Of a stretch of 64,000 bases of DNA, positions 1 to 11,039 are shown piece after piece. The notes below the pieces were generated by a model. The model saw only the letters and a program-made list of their open reading frames with translations, was not told where the DNA came from and made no database searches. The position numbers and the translations under genes were made by a program. Each line of letters begins with the position of its first letter. The first letter of the stretch is position 1. The stretch is from Ancylostoma caninum (Eukaryota > Nematoda > Chromadorea > Rhabditida > Ancylostomatidae), in NCBI GenBank assembly GCA_037903475.1, contig JBAJFG010000006.1:509501-573500 (forward strand). The letters are read 5' to 3'.

Positions 1-2495
1 TTTTCTTCTTGGCTGGGATGATATCTGCTTTATCTACAGTGCTTATGCCAACAATCGCTCTTTTTGATCTAAAATTGCTACTAATTCTACGATTTCTGCA
101 GGTGCGTATACACAGTGATGTAGAAATTTCCTAGTATCAATGGACTTCGCTTTTTATGTATGTTTCTTCTTTCAACAAAGCCGATGTTTTTTGCTCAGAT
201 TGGTGGTTGGAGTAGGGGTTATTCATTCATTACCAAGGTCTTTCTATTCATAACGATCGGAGATAGAAAACTTCGGTAGAGAAAGCATGGAAATCACTGC
301 CTAACAAGATTCAACATTCATTTTGTTGCTACCTAATAGTAACTATCCTTTTTATCACTTTTCTTGAGAATGAAAACATATAGGTGCAACTTCTAGATCC
401 ATTCAGGGACTAGCTTTCGGAGCCAATTTCGGAGCAATTGGGATTCTTTGTGTTCGATGGGCTCCACTCTCAGAAACCAGCATTTTCATCAGCGTCCTGA
501 CAAGTTTTACCCCTGTCTCTTCACTGGTTACAAATCAATTATCTGCTTGGGTGAGTAGTGATGACTCACACGTAACGACAACCTCGAGAGGCCGATGTTT
601 TTTTAGCTATGTAATACAAGCCTCGGATGGCCATCAGCCTTCTACTGTCACGCTGCCTTTGGATTTCTAGTTTTCTCACTTTGGGCGCTTTGTTATGGCG
701 ACGATCCACAATTACATCCAATGGTTGGAGAGAAAGAACTGCTCAAAATTCAGGAAGGGAAGACGAAGGAGCATATTCAGCGTGATGCCTTCGTGCCCTA
801 TAAGGTACATTTTGAATCTATCTAACGATAACAGTTGTTCCTAAGAGTGTTTGCAGGAAATAATAAAAAACAAAGTTATTCTGATTGTATGGTTGAATGC
901 ATTTGTGGAAATGACGACGTTGACATTCCTCCTGCATTATGCTGCAATATACTTCAACTTGATACTCGGATTTAGCATCGCGACTACAGGTACAAATCAC
1001 TGTGAACATGGAACTCTTCACAAGGGAAGCACAGAGTCATTCAAATCTTCACCAGTTCAGAACGCTGATGCTTTTTACAATCACACATCAAATAACTAAG
1101 ATTTTCAAACGAATCATCGTTAAGGGACGCTCACTGCGCTAGCATCCGCAACTCACCTACCATTCAAGTTCGTGTTTGGGATAATCAGCGATAAATTAAG
1201 GTGAGAATGACTATTGATTAATAATTTTAAAAAAAGCGAAATCACTCTAAAAAAGAACCTTTTTTCAGAAGTATCTCGGAGCGCAGCAAAATGTGGATTT
1301 TCAACACAATTGCTGTGGGGTTAGCTGGCGTCTTCTGCGCACTAATCGGAATTTTTCCCAGCGATTGGTCAATAACTGGTTTTGTAATGTACTCAATGGT
1401 TATCACCTGCATGGGACTGAATCCTGGAGGATTTTACAGATGTGGAACACTATGTGCTAGGTATCCTTCGTATTCTTCTGTTGAATCAGCAGTTTTTGTC
1501 ACCAAAATCCCTGCAGTACAGATCAGTCAAAAAAAAATCTTGAAAACAAATCGTCGCTCGTTTGTGGAGTTGGAGCCACAAACATCATGACAGTTGCTGC
1601 TGCTCGAAGCTGCCCAGAATGATGCCTTCGTAGGCGCATCTCTAGTGCATCGATCATACCAAAGTTGTTCGCCTCTAGGAAGCCGCACTGAGATTCTATT
1701 GCCATCATAACACAAGGTTGCAGTCGTGTGGTAGGAGAGGCGCCTTACTGCAGGAGAGGGTCAAATATAACTAGACTACATGGTTTCATAATTTAACGGA
1801 TAACTTGAAGCGAAGATGCAACTGAGATACATGGCTACCAATACTTCCGTTGCATTGATAGGAGTAGGAGTGTGAGTTTTAATTGACAAAAGAAAAGATT
1901 CAGCTCGCAACAGGATTCAAATATTTTAGGGTTCAGCGCATGTCGGAATGACTTTCTCAAGTGTACATATGTATTTGCAGACAGTACTCACATTTCGTCC
2001 TGACTGTGATTCAGTTCATGAAATGTATTGGCTTGTTTGCGGCGCCTATTCTCCGTTACATATTTGTAAACGACGACAAAAATTACAACCAGTGGCGATA
2101 TACCTACTGGGTTCAAGGCGTTTTGCTTTTGATGGTGAGTTTTCCATCTTTTGGAATAATACGCGAAATTTTGAAGGAAGGAGATATGTACATTACTGAA
2201 GCAGAGAATGTTTTTGAGTTCCATCGATTAATGAGCAAATTCTGCTTCTGCTACAGCTCGGCAGACTTCACCTTTCATCCAGTGAACTGAGATTAGAGAA
2301 CTGCAAGAATGTGTTTGTCCCTTTCTTACGAATTATTGCAAACGACTTCCTTTTCTTATCCTACATGACAAGCGAGCAGTTTATCAAATTATTTAGGCCA
2401 ATCTCATGTTTTTCCCCATTGCCACCGATCAACCAGCATCATTTACACACATAACGAGAAAAAATAGGAATACTGAAGGATCAGAGAAGATATGA
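1..2495 (+). CDS. SLC17-type MFS anion transporter, 3' part (paralogue 1)
   Basis: Membrane transporter of the SLC17 (sialin / vesicular glutamate / Na-phosphate) branch of the major facilitator superfamily. Exons: 1-101 (cut by the window edge), 407-550, 607-804, 857-989, 1125-1200, 1269-1460, 1981-2134, 2397-2495. They join in one frame to 364 residues and a TGA stop. Readable family features are RWAPLSE in a loop, GWPSAFY at the start of a membrane segment, the cytosolic stretch HPMVGEKELLKIQ, the LNPGGFY segment, RQYSHFVLTVIQF, and a C-terminal MFFPIATDQPASFT. Every complete internal exon matches in length and phase the paralogue at 37567-58568; by comparison the first exon here lacks only 5 bases, and two earlier exons lie off the window. 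No frame break is seen. The substrate cannot be told from sequence. The exon at 1125 uses a weak TAAG acceptor, supported by the identical 76-bp length in the paralogue. Confidence 0.9.
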
Positions 2496-2655
2496 AGTGC
2501 AAGTAACACTTTCAAACAGTTTCTTTGTGCAGGAAGATTTTTTGAGCAAAAAAAACTAAAACGTTTAGATCAGTGTAATCGAGCTGTTTCTCCAATTCCA
2601 CTGGATGTCTATGCCTGCTGGAGCTGAATGATACGAGCGCGATCGATCTTGAGAA

Positions 2656-2677
2656 AATAAAACCATAATATAATAAA
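2656..2677 (+). promoter_or_regulatory. Polyadenylation signals of transporter paralogue 1
   Basis: Two AATAAA hexamers (2656-2661 and 2672-2677) lie 160-180 bp after the transporter stop codon, a normal nematode 3'UTR length. No other gene end on this strand is nearby. Confidence 0.6.
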
Positions 2678-2764
2678 ACCTATTTATAGACTAACATTGT
2701 GCACTGTTCCCAAGTCCGTTCGTCATTGAACCTCGGCATAGTAATCACTTGGTAAACTTATTAG

Positions 2765-2828
2765 CCGAGCACGAAATTAGTAATACCCTTTATTGGCCAA
2801 TAAAGAGTATTACTAACCTCGTGTTCGG
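2765..2828. repeat. 64-bp hairpin centred on TTGGCCAA
   Basis: Two 32-bp arms pair at about 28 positions around a TTTATTGGCCAATAAA centre. The flank at 2727-2738 (TTGAACCTCGGCAT) recurs near 55202, which suggests a small foldback transposon rather than a terminator. It starts about 90 bp after the poly(A) signals. Confidence 0.55.
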
Positions 2829-3273
2829 TCAAGTTCTCTACGGACATTTATTATGTGCTTTACTAGAGCACGAGGAAACTATGGCAACATATGCCAAAAA
2901 AAAGTGCTATGTTCCCAGATGGACAGCAATTCACCTATCTCCTTCCCCTGAATAGTACAGTTCTTGTCGAAAAGATCAAGAAGACGGATTCCGCAGCCGC
3001 AGAATCGCGGAGGGACCTGAACGAGAGATGCGTAGGAAGCGCGTCATAACTGAGAGGGTCGAGTGAGTCCCGCAACGATTATGCGACCGCAAAGCTATGC
3101 AACCGCACACGCAATCTGTCCATGTTTTCAATAAATTCTGTAATTCGCTTAAGGCTAGATGTACTTTGAATATGTCGATCACAACCGCTTTGTATGTGGC
3201 GATACCAAAAGGGGAAGGCGAGATATAGACGGCACGATGGAAGACTAACCTCTAGATTAGTGGTATGGTCTCA
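2829..3273. other. Intergenic, no feature recognised
   Basis: Short open frames only, on both strands, with no splice-joined coding pattern, and no repeat seen elsewhere in the window. Confidence 0.4.
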
Positions 3274-3437
3274 CAAGGGAAGTGCAAGAGGCCATATTCG
3301 AAAATCGGGATGAAACCTATCTGGCTTGAATCTTTGTTGGAGAGGGTGTTGCAGTATATATTTTGTTACTGCCCTCGGCTTCAAAAAACAAAAATCCCAC
3401 CACAGTACTATATGCGTTGCAGCACTAGTCCGTCAGC

Positions 3438-3507
3438 GACGAGGTGGCCGAGTGGAGAGGATGCGGACTGATAGGCAGGAGGTCGAGGGTTTGGATCCCG
3501 TCATTGA
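3438..3507 (+). repeat. tRNA-derived (V-arm type) SINE-like head, left arm
   Basis: Contains a box-A-like TGGCCGAGTGG and, about 45 bp on, a box-B-like GGGTTTGGATCCC, the spacing of Leu/Ser-type tRNAs with a long variable arm. The acceptor arms do not pair and the T stem is broken, so it is not a working tRNA gene. Confidence 0.45.
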
Positions 3508-3664
3508 CACTCGTTTTGCATTTTTGTTTTTTATTCCTCCTATGTTATTGAAATCAATTTTGGAGGGCTAGAAGACAACACTTGTCTTTACTGACGTACT
3601 AGCTATAGAATAACTACTATGCTATGAACGTAGTTTAGTGATCGTACAGCTTTCCCTCGAGTCG

Positions 3665-4045
3665 CTAGAAAATTGTAAAATTTTCATTCAAAACAAAAAA
3701 AGGATGGTCAATGAGAAAGCATTTACTGGCAGCAACGGTGCACACAGACAATGAAGTGTTCAAAGCAAAAGCGGTGAGAACAATACGCGCAGACAATGAA
3801 AGAAATTCTGCTACAATCATTACCTCATCAATTTCGGACATTATATCCCATTCCTCGTCCATCTTTTCCTCATCATCGACTTCTAGTTCTTCTTCATCTG
3901 CTATTGTAAGCTCGCAGTGAGCAGCCTCAAGAAGAATCCTTCCAAATGCTTCGGCCAACTTCCGCTCATCACGAGTTGCACAGTTGCCATCACCCGGACC
4001 AAACCGAGCCAACAAAAGGGCCACGACGCGTGAAGGTTCGAACAT
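3665..4045 (-). CDS. Orphan 126-codon ORF with acidic tract, inside foldback loop
   Basis: I do not recognise the family. The reading frame fills exactly the unpaired loop of the inverted repeat at 3274-4482. The predicted protein has a basic/hydrophobic start (MFEPSRVVALLLARFG), a strongly acidic middle (EEELEVDDEEKMDEEWD, about residues 51-67), and a tail without clear pattern. The acidic tract resembles linkers of DNA-binding or transposon-encoded proteins, but this is only composition. No introns, poly(A) signal or promoter were assigned. It could be a captured exon, a remnant of the element's own gene, or a chance frame. The mirror plus-strand frame (Ser-rich) is a shadow. Confidence 0.3.
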   Translation of the reverse strand: MFEPSRVVALLLARFGPGDGNCATRDERKLAEAFGRILLEAAHCELTIADEEELEVDDEEKMDEEWDIMSEIDEVMIVAEFLSLSARIVLTAFALNTSLSVCTVAASKCFLIDHPFFVLNENFTIF

Positions 4046-4261
4046 TATGAACCGAGTGGGAAAGATTTTGAGTTACAGTCGTGAAAAGTGACTGCTACTT
4101 TATAGCTAATCGAGGGAGAAAAGCAGGTTTTATATAACGTAGTTATTCCGTGCCTAGTGCGTCAGTAAGGATAAGTATTATCTTCTAACCTTTTAAATTT
4201 GATTTCAACAACACAGGGGGAATAAAAAAATGAGAGAGCAAAACAGGTAGGTGCGCATGAC

Positions 4262-4325
4262 GGGGTTCAAACTCTCGAGCTGACAGTGCAGCATCCTCCC
4301 CACTCGGCCACATCGTCGCTGACGG
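4262..4325 (-). repeat. tRNA-derived SINE-like head, right arm
   Basis: Inverted counterpart of the segment at 3438. On the minus strand it reads GTGGCCGAGTGG then AGTTTGAACCCC, matching box A and box B of V-arm tRNAs. The acceptor stem does not form. Confidence 0.45.
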
Positions 4326-4648
4326 ACGAGTGCTGCAGCGCATATGGTACTGTGGTGGGATTTTTGTTTTTTGGAATCGAGGGCAATAATGAAATATATA
4401 CTGTAACACCCTCTCCAACAAAGATTCAAGCCAGATAGGTTTCATTCCGATTTGCGAGTCTGGCCTGTTGCACTTCCCTTGTCAGCACGACTGCAAAAAT
4501 GACTGCTTGTTGGGAGGGAGGGGGACATCTGAAGAGCAACTTTTCCTCTATAACTGTAAACGTCCAACACGTATAATCCAGAATTCTATATATCCTCGCA
4601 AAGTTTTTACATGTTCGGAGGAATGAAGGACGAACATGGAGATTACAT

Positions 4649-5505
4649 ACAGTGGCGGCCACATATTTAGCACGCTACCGATTTTGGGCGATCAACTGAT
4701 GAAAATATAAAATCTGTTGCTCAAACTTGGAATGGGCTATCAGGACAATACTCGAGAATGTGACGATGTAAAAGTGTTCTTTCCCTACATTTATTCTGTT
4801 CCTCAAGAAATTGTTTCTCAATGTATGTGCGCTCAATCTCCGCGTTAAGAGCTCAAAATGCAATACTTTTGAAAATGTTTTCCTTTCTCTGTTATATAAC
4901 TTTATCGAATCGGGGGAAAATGTGATTTTATTTCCGATATGGGTATGCATGCTGCTATGGTAGTTTTGTTGCGCATTTGTTCACCTCAGGGAAGAACTAG
5001 GACCGTCAAGATGGTCAAAAAATTGCCGAAAAAATATCCAAGATGATTACAAGCAGAAAGCATGCACTTTGTGCTACTAACAGACATTCAGGTAATCAGG
5101 AGAACTCGCATTATTCTCGAGATTCAAAGATTCAATAAAATGAAATTTTTGACAAATTTGGCGGTTTGTTTCTGTCTCTGGCTCCAGCTGGTACGAAGAG
5201 TATGCGAATAGCTTCCATAGGAAGGAGGAGGAGAGGAGTGCTCAATTTAAACCACCACGTTGCTTCTCACAACCTTTGGATACAAAACTATTATACCTAG
5301 TTTGAGAAAATCGACGAAACTGGAATTTTATTTTTTAATCCAGTTCCAAATCACTCTGTGCCCATGGTCAGCAGTAGCAAGGAAGCCCCCACAGAGCCTC
5401 AACACATACTCGAACTTGGTTCTAATTGCTCATTCTAGGGCTGAGATATGCAAAAAAAATTCTGTGGCCACAATCGTGGGTGTGCTAAATATGTGGCCGC
5501 CACTG
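4649..5505. mobile_element. 857-bp TA-flanked TIR element (Tc1/mariner type, non-autonomous)
   Basis: Starts with CAGTGGCGGCCACATATTTA and ends with the exact inverse, TAAATATGTGGCCGCCACTG; the match covers at least 24 bp. Both ends abut TA (4647-4648 and 5506-5507), the Tc1/mariner target duplication. The interior has no recognisable transposase, so it would depend on an enzyme from elsewhere. Confidence 0.8.
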
Positions 5506-6421
5506 TACATACACATGTGTCCGAAAAAGATGAACACTGTCACCGTGAATCTGGACTTCTACTGAGGCTTATATTTTGGCCTCCACTTAATCTCTGAAAA
5601 TTCTACATGAAGCAGTTACTAGAAAGAATACAGGACTCATTGCACTGCATGCGTGCACTCTACGCCTGCGTATTTACAGGGTGGGCCAAAATTATGGGTA
5701 CTGCCCACACGCTGTGATTCTGCTCACTTATTGTGAGCTTCGAATTTTTTGGAACTTCTTGGATTTATCCCGTAGTCTAAATCTTCCTCTTTCCGCTCTT
5801 GTCATTACATTCGTCAGTTTTAACCATGAATAAATCCTAGAACCTTCGTTCTACCGCTGTCACTTAGCATCGCAACAATTTTTGGACACGTTGGGTTTGT
5901 ACGCCTTCGAAAGTGTGCCAGAACTTTCCTACATAGTGATCTGATGTGGTCAAGCCCTTTTAACAAAGTTCAGTAGTTTCACCCACGGAACGTGCCGTTT
6001 CTCAAAAACTTCAATCAAAATCGACAAGGAACTGGGTGTGGTCAATGTATGCCGTTGTGCCATTTCCGTGAAAACATGCACGGAACGAACACTGTAGAGC
6101 CGCCAGCGAGAAGAGCTGTGGGGGAAGGAGTTGAAAAAGAGCTTCTCAAATGAGAGCAAGTGGAATCTGGTCGTAGAGCTTGCAAGAAGGCCTGAGATTG
6201 GAGTTAGCAAACTTTTTCGACTAGTCAATTTCAGTCTGTGGCCTACCAACTGCTTCAGCCTCCGCTCACCAAATCACTCTATCTGGGTGGTTCCTAGACC
6301 AAATTCGCGATAAGAACCCTTCACGAAAACTCGAGAATGTAATTAATCACTAATTGTAATTCAGGATCAGTAACTGCATATCACAGGCAACACTTCCTCC
6401 ATGCCTCAAAGTATTCGTAAA
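5506..6421. other. Intergenic; single mariner-like terminus at 5687
   Basis: TA followed by CAGGGTGGGCCAAAATTATG at 5685-5706 resembles a mariner-family inverted terminus. I could not find its partner before 6421, so this is either a truncated element or coincidence. No coding exon is supported in this stretch. Confidence 0.3.
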
Positions 6422-7619
6422 CTCAGGCAACAACACCGTGCGACCCGACGGCCAAATTGGCCCGAGCGGACCACCCGAGCTACCAAATTTGTGGGCGTGG
6501 CCTGTTATCGGGTGACCCGAGGAGATTGGTTGAAATACCGGGCGAGCCGAGGGCATGATAGGAACCCACCGGGTGGGCCGAGGGAATACTAGAAATTATC
6601 GGGCGACCCGAAGGCAGAGCTCGCGGAATTCAAGGCATGTGAAGAAAGCATCTCCAAATTGCATTAGAGAAGAGATTTTCATGCTAGCTAGATGCTATTC
6701 TTCTGCATTTTTCCAAAGAGTGGTTACTGAGAGACCAGTCAAGTTTATTGAATGAGTCCCCGACTAACTATATCACTGGTTGCTGATTGAATTCGAACAC
6801 GGATTATGCTATGACATGGACTTGTGAAATCCTTTAAAAAATCGAGAAAGAATGGAATTGATCTAGTAGGAGTGTTCAGTGGTCCGGAACCGCTCTCTGT
6901 ACAGCAAATTGCTCTTCTTGGTCTTCTGATTGTCTGCGTTTCACTGTCGTTTCACTGTCGTCGCCGTTCTCATTTTTGATTGATATTAAGGTGTGGGATG
7001 GTGAGCAAATCCGGGCGACTGATATCTCATAAACACACATTTGGCTAAGAAGAAGAAGCAATGAGCAAATTCAGAATGCCTACGAGATGGATCAATTGCT
7101 CTAGAATTCCTTACTGTGTAGGGCCCCGCGTTCACAGTGGATAGCGGTGGACCCATAGCACCCTAATTCCTAAAACGGACCCGCTTTTCTCGCAAGGTGG
7201 ACCTCCACATCCTTGACGTGTCCCGAGGAGTGATGAGAAGAACAATATTGAAATCAAAACGGCATGGTGTGTCGACACGAATGGCCGAGTGGATAAGAAA
7301 GCGGATTCCCAAGACAGAATTCGGTGTGAAGGACAGGTTCGAATCCTGAAGGTTGAAAGAGCTGCGACAAAGCACTGGTTGGGGGTCGAAAAGTTTGCAT
7401 TTTCCTTTCCGGACATTCTATGTTGAAATCTGCTTGTGTCCAAGCTGCCACGAGCAGGTAAGCGCAGGTAGGGTTGACTTTGATTTTAACTGCCAAGTGA
7501 AGTGCGGGTGAGCCGACAGCATTTACAGTGCGACCCGATGGTGATTACAGAGCGACCCGAGGATAACGCGTAGGGTCACCGGGTAATCGCCGTCGGGTCA
7601 CCCTGTGTTATTGCCTGAG
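6422..7619. mobile_element. 1.2-kb TIR element with GGGTGACCCGA subterminal repeats
   Basis: The left end CTCAGGCAACAACACCGTG and right end (inverse CTCAGGCAATAACACAGGG) form terminal inverts that continue into GACCCGACGG. Behind each end are spaced copies of a CGGGTGACCCGAG-like motif: at least five between about 6450 and 6615, and four in both orientations between 7508 and 7605. Dense subterminal motifs of this type are usual binding sites for a transposase. The interior carries a tRNA-like segment (7273-7356) but no transposase frame. Class not assigned. Confidence 0.65.
7273..7356 (+). repeat. tRNA-like segment (V-arm type), likely pseudo
   Basis: Box A (ATGGCCGAGTGG, 7281-7292) and a perfect box B (GGTTCGAATCC, about 7336-7346) are separated as in tRNAs with a long variable arm. 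A TTCCCAA heptamer could be an anticodon loop, but the flanking stem does not pair; the T stem keeps four pairs and the acceptor stem none. Best read as a tRNA-derived repeat. Confidence 0.4.
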
Positions 7620-8336
7620 AAGTTGAGCACAATTCCTACCAGAGTGATATTCTGATCTGTTATCAGTGCGCAGGATTGTGAACCTAGATACCTGCGGATA
7701 TTCGCCATCGAAAAAGTAACTGCTACTTTTTCTCTGATACCAAATCTTCTTCATTGGTCCTCGAGGAATAAAAGGCTCTGGTTACTCAAGCAGGGGTGTG
7801 TTTGTTTCTTTGATAAAATTAGTTAGCCAACTGCTCTTGGGAGGAATGTGTTTCTAAATTATTGTGCACAGAGCGCGGACTTCGGAAAAAAAATCGCAAA
7901 GTAATTTACTTCTTTCTCTAGCAGGCCTTATCATTAGCCATTATCGAAGTTGCTACTCAGTCATGCACCAACTCTGGCTCGCTGGGCTGGAAAGTATTCA
8001 AAGTCAAATTCGCTGTCGAGATCCACTGCACCGGAAAGTAAGTCAGTGAGCTTATTTTGATAGTCTTAACTTATCAAGTACCTCTTATTCAACATTGATC
8101 ATGCAAAGTGCTTCTTTCTTATACTGGCTGGACTGCCATTCCTTCCACGATTTTATCTGCTTGTCTTCTTCGCCCCTTTTTCGTTGCATTTGCTGTTCCT
8201 CTAACTGGTTTCTTATATTCTCTTTGAGAACCGTTTCATGTATATAGGGGAAACCCGTACAAGACTTCGGTTAACCCGAGTCACCGCCTATACGTTCGTT
8301 TTCACCACTGCCGTGTACGTTTTCAGGGGGATTTAC
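7620..8336. other. Intergenic, no gene recognised
   Basis: A hydrophobic run can be read around 8105-8215 on the plus strand, but it lacks matching splice sites and neighbours, so it is not called as an exon. Confidence 0.35.
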
Positions 8337-8811
8337 TTAAAGGCAGCAGGAGCTGAAATTCTCGACTCTGAGCTAAGCTGCGGGTGGTGAAGTACAGACT
8401 CAGCACATCATAAGTGTGAAACGAACACAGACAATGATGGCTCGCTTACCTGCGGAGAAAATGGAACATTCGTCGCGAACACGCCTGGCCGTGTTCGTGC
8501 GCGGACGTGTTTTCCCCGGCGCGAAAGCCATTGCGGCGCGTGGTTTTGGCCGAGTCCCGCCATGAAACCCTGTGAATTGAATGCATTTCGTTTTCCCTTT
8601 GCGCCAAACCACGCACCGCAATGGCTTTTGCGCCGGGGAAAACTCGTCCGCGCGCGAACACGGCCAGGCGTGTTCGCGACGAATGTTCCACTTTCTCTGC
8701 AGGTAAGCCATCATTGTCTATGTTCGTTTCACATTTATGATGTGCTGAGTCCGTACTTCATCACCCACAGCTCAGCTCGGAGTCGAGGATTTCAGCTCAT
8801 GCTGCCTTTAA
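8337..8811. repeat. Palindromic TTAA-bounded element, copy 1 (475 bp)
   Basis: Begins TTAAAGGCAGCAGGAGCTG and ends in the inverse. The two arms, about 205 bp each, are near-perfect inverted copies around a short centre, so the whole unit folds into one hairpin. Near-identical units lie at 11923 and 56864. Bounding TTAA fits the target choice of piggyBac-like transposases, although TA with an AA-rich tip cannot be excluded. The open frames on both strands here are by-products of the palindrome. Confidence 0.85.
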
Positions 8812-9708
8812 GATGAATTGCTGCGATTCTGATTGTTCTGCAAGTTTTCACTGTACCGTCTTGTTGAGAGGTCGCTAATTCTCCATTTCGCTATAACACT
8901 AACAGTATGGAAAGAAGACTTCTACCCAATACGCAGTGAGCCAATGTGTGTCGCATGCCCACTCTTTCAAAGGATCTGCCGTACGTTTAGAGTTCGATCA
9001 AGTTTAGCTTCGAAATTGAGAGCAGGCTGCCATGCTTCAATGAAGAACGTAGATTCCAATCGTTGTTGGTGCGTCTAGATGAGGATTTGAGCACATGAGC
9101 TAGAGAGTGGTGGGTTGACAACGGGAAAGATCCCAACAAGCAGGCAATGTCGAACTTGGCGAAACGGATACACGGGAGGCTAAGGGAACCGCTGAACTCT
9201 CCGCAAGATTAGGTCGATGTCATTCGTTCAGTTGCGATGTAGAGAATAAAGACTAAAGAATGAAAAATTGCTGGGATAGGAAAAACATAGAGGAGAAGCT
9301 ACACAAAAAAGCGTGCAAGTGTCTCTCTCTATCAAAAACTCAAAAGTTCTGTACTGACTTGGACACATAATAATGGAGACGTGAATGGCCGTCGCATGTA
9401 CTTTTTTCTCATCACATGTATTAATGTTGATATAATATTAATGTTGTACTGAATTGCAAAATTAAAGCTCCTCTATCCACCCAGCACCTGTCGTCGCTCT
9501 CTGCACTCTACTACAGATGTACCTCGCCTTCAACAATGGGTTTCGTTTATCTTCATTGCCTTTGTTTTCTGCTTTTTTGCTGTCGTAGTTTTGCGTTCGT
9601 CATTTTTCACTGTAAATAAATTAATTCATACGCAACGTTCGCCCTAAAGTTCGTCTCCCAAAAGGGGATGTACTGAAACTAAAAAATTTGCACTTAATTC
9701 CGTTATTT
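8812..9708. other. Intergenic, no gene recognised
   Basis: Only short frames. An 81-codon frame at 8833-9078 has no support from splice sites, repeats or family motifs. Confidence 0.35.
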
Positions 9709-10467
9709 TTAAAGGCAGCACCCACGCAAATTTTCGACCTCGAGATTTTAGTACAATTTGGGGAAATCGGGTGCGCTTAACACTGTTACAATGCTAAAAA
9801 CATTCGAAACCGTCGAAATTCCTGTTTCCTGGAGCCACTTAGCTCACCGCTTTCGAGCAGGTTGGGCCGAGTTGCGCGGTCCGCTTGATGTGGACCGATC
9901 CAAAAAAGTCGATACCGCTGCCTCTCTCGTCAGCTGTTTTACGGGCGAAAGAGGATTTTGGCCATTTTTTTGCAACGTTTATGGAGTTTATGGAGGAAAA
10001 CAAACTTTGAAAAGGATCACCTGACCGACGAAAGTATAGCAGTAATACAGTCGAGTTGTAAAACGATTCCAGAACCATGCAAAAATTCGAAAATGAGACT
10101 TTGGTGGAATCGGCCACATAAGTAACTCAAGAAGAAGGTTCCTTGCAAAACAACAGGTAGAAAAATTTGTTGTGCTATGAAGTGCAAAAAAGGAAAGCAA
10201 AGGACTAACATATAGCTTTTTAATGCCATAAAAAGAAATGTTTGCCCACCAAATCAGCTGGCAGCGACGCTCTGCTGCCGCCCCAACTCGATCGAACGAC
10301 CCCACGCTGATCCTGCTGATCTAGGATCTTGGACATTTGACTAATTATTTTGTAGAAACGGTTTGGTATTCCGCGCTACTTTTTCCGTCGAATTGTTAGG
10401 ACTATTGTTAAGGTTAGAAAATGATCAAAACCTCAGACATGAAAATTTCCGTGGGTGCTGCCTTTAA
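9709..10467. mobile_element. 759-bp TIR element sharing TTAAAGGCAGCA tips
   Basis: Left end TTAAAGGCAGCACCCACGCA and right end inverse TTAAAGGCAGCACCCACGGA give about 27 bp of inverted terminus. The first 12 bases equal those of the palindromic elements at 8337, 11923 and 56864, but the interior is different. No transposase is seen, so it is probably mobilised by the same outside enzyme. Confidence 0.7.
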
Positions 10468-11039
10468 CACCTTTACTGCGTAGTGTTTCTGTTAGCTTTA
10501 GTTCCTAACGATCTTGCATACTTTGATCTGATGAAATTAGACAATTGCTCCAGGATACCATTAAGCAAAAAATCAGTGGAGCAATCTTATAATGTCAATT
10601 GCCACTATTAGGAAACCAATTGACGGACGTATTGACGACAATTACAGTAATGCAAAATAATATGTACGACTTCCTATTTGAATAGGTTCAGGAATCTTAC
10701 TCCACAAAGTGCTGGTTTGAACTAAGCCACATCCATTCGAAAATTACGTAACTTGGTAATTTCTTGGGAATTTTTGCGCTAAAATGGCTAGCTATAATCG
10801 CTTTCATCCTAAGTCTTCACACAACATTCTCCACCCTCATCCACAATTTCTTAAAAGGAGGTTTAGCTGTTTCCTTGAAGAAATCAATGGCATTCTGAGG
10901 TACATCTAGCTTTTCCAGCATAGCCTTTGGACACAATGTCGTAACAACTAGAATATTGCAATTCATTCGATGTAACAACGTCCTAAGCAAACTTTGTGGT
11001 CCCAATCCGTAGCAGCTCACCATTTCTTGACGAATTGGG
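10468..11039. other. Upstream region of the first Srt gene
   Basis: AT-rich. No splice acceptor abuts the ATG at 11040, unlike the other Srt copies. No TATA box or known operator was recognised. Confidence 0.35.

Larger units (their letters stand above)
3274..4482. mobile_element. 1.2-kb foldback element with tRNA-like segments in each arm
   Basis: Left arm 3274-3664 and right arm about 4070-4482 are inverted copies of each other, imperfect but continuous over roughly 400 bp. Both carry a tRNA-like box A/box B pair and a shared tract reading GGATGAAACCTATCTGGC / its complement. The loop between the arms (3665-4045) is occupied by one minus-strand open frame rich in acidic codons. The layout could be one foldback transposon, or two tRNA-derived SINE copies inserted head to head around a coding fragment. 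No target duplication could be fixed. Confidence 0.6.

Noticed and set aside
7273..7356. Functional tRNA gene with CCC anticodon
   Set aside because: Acceptor stem and anticodon stem do not pair; only boxes A and B are kept.
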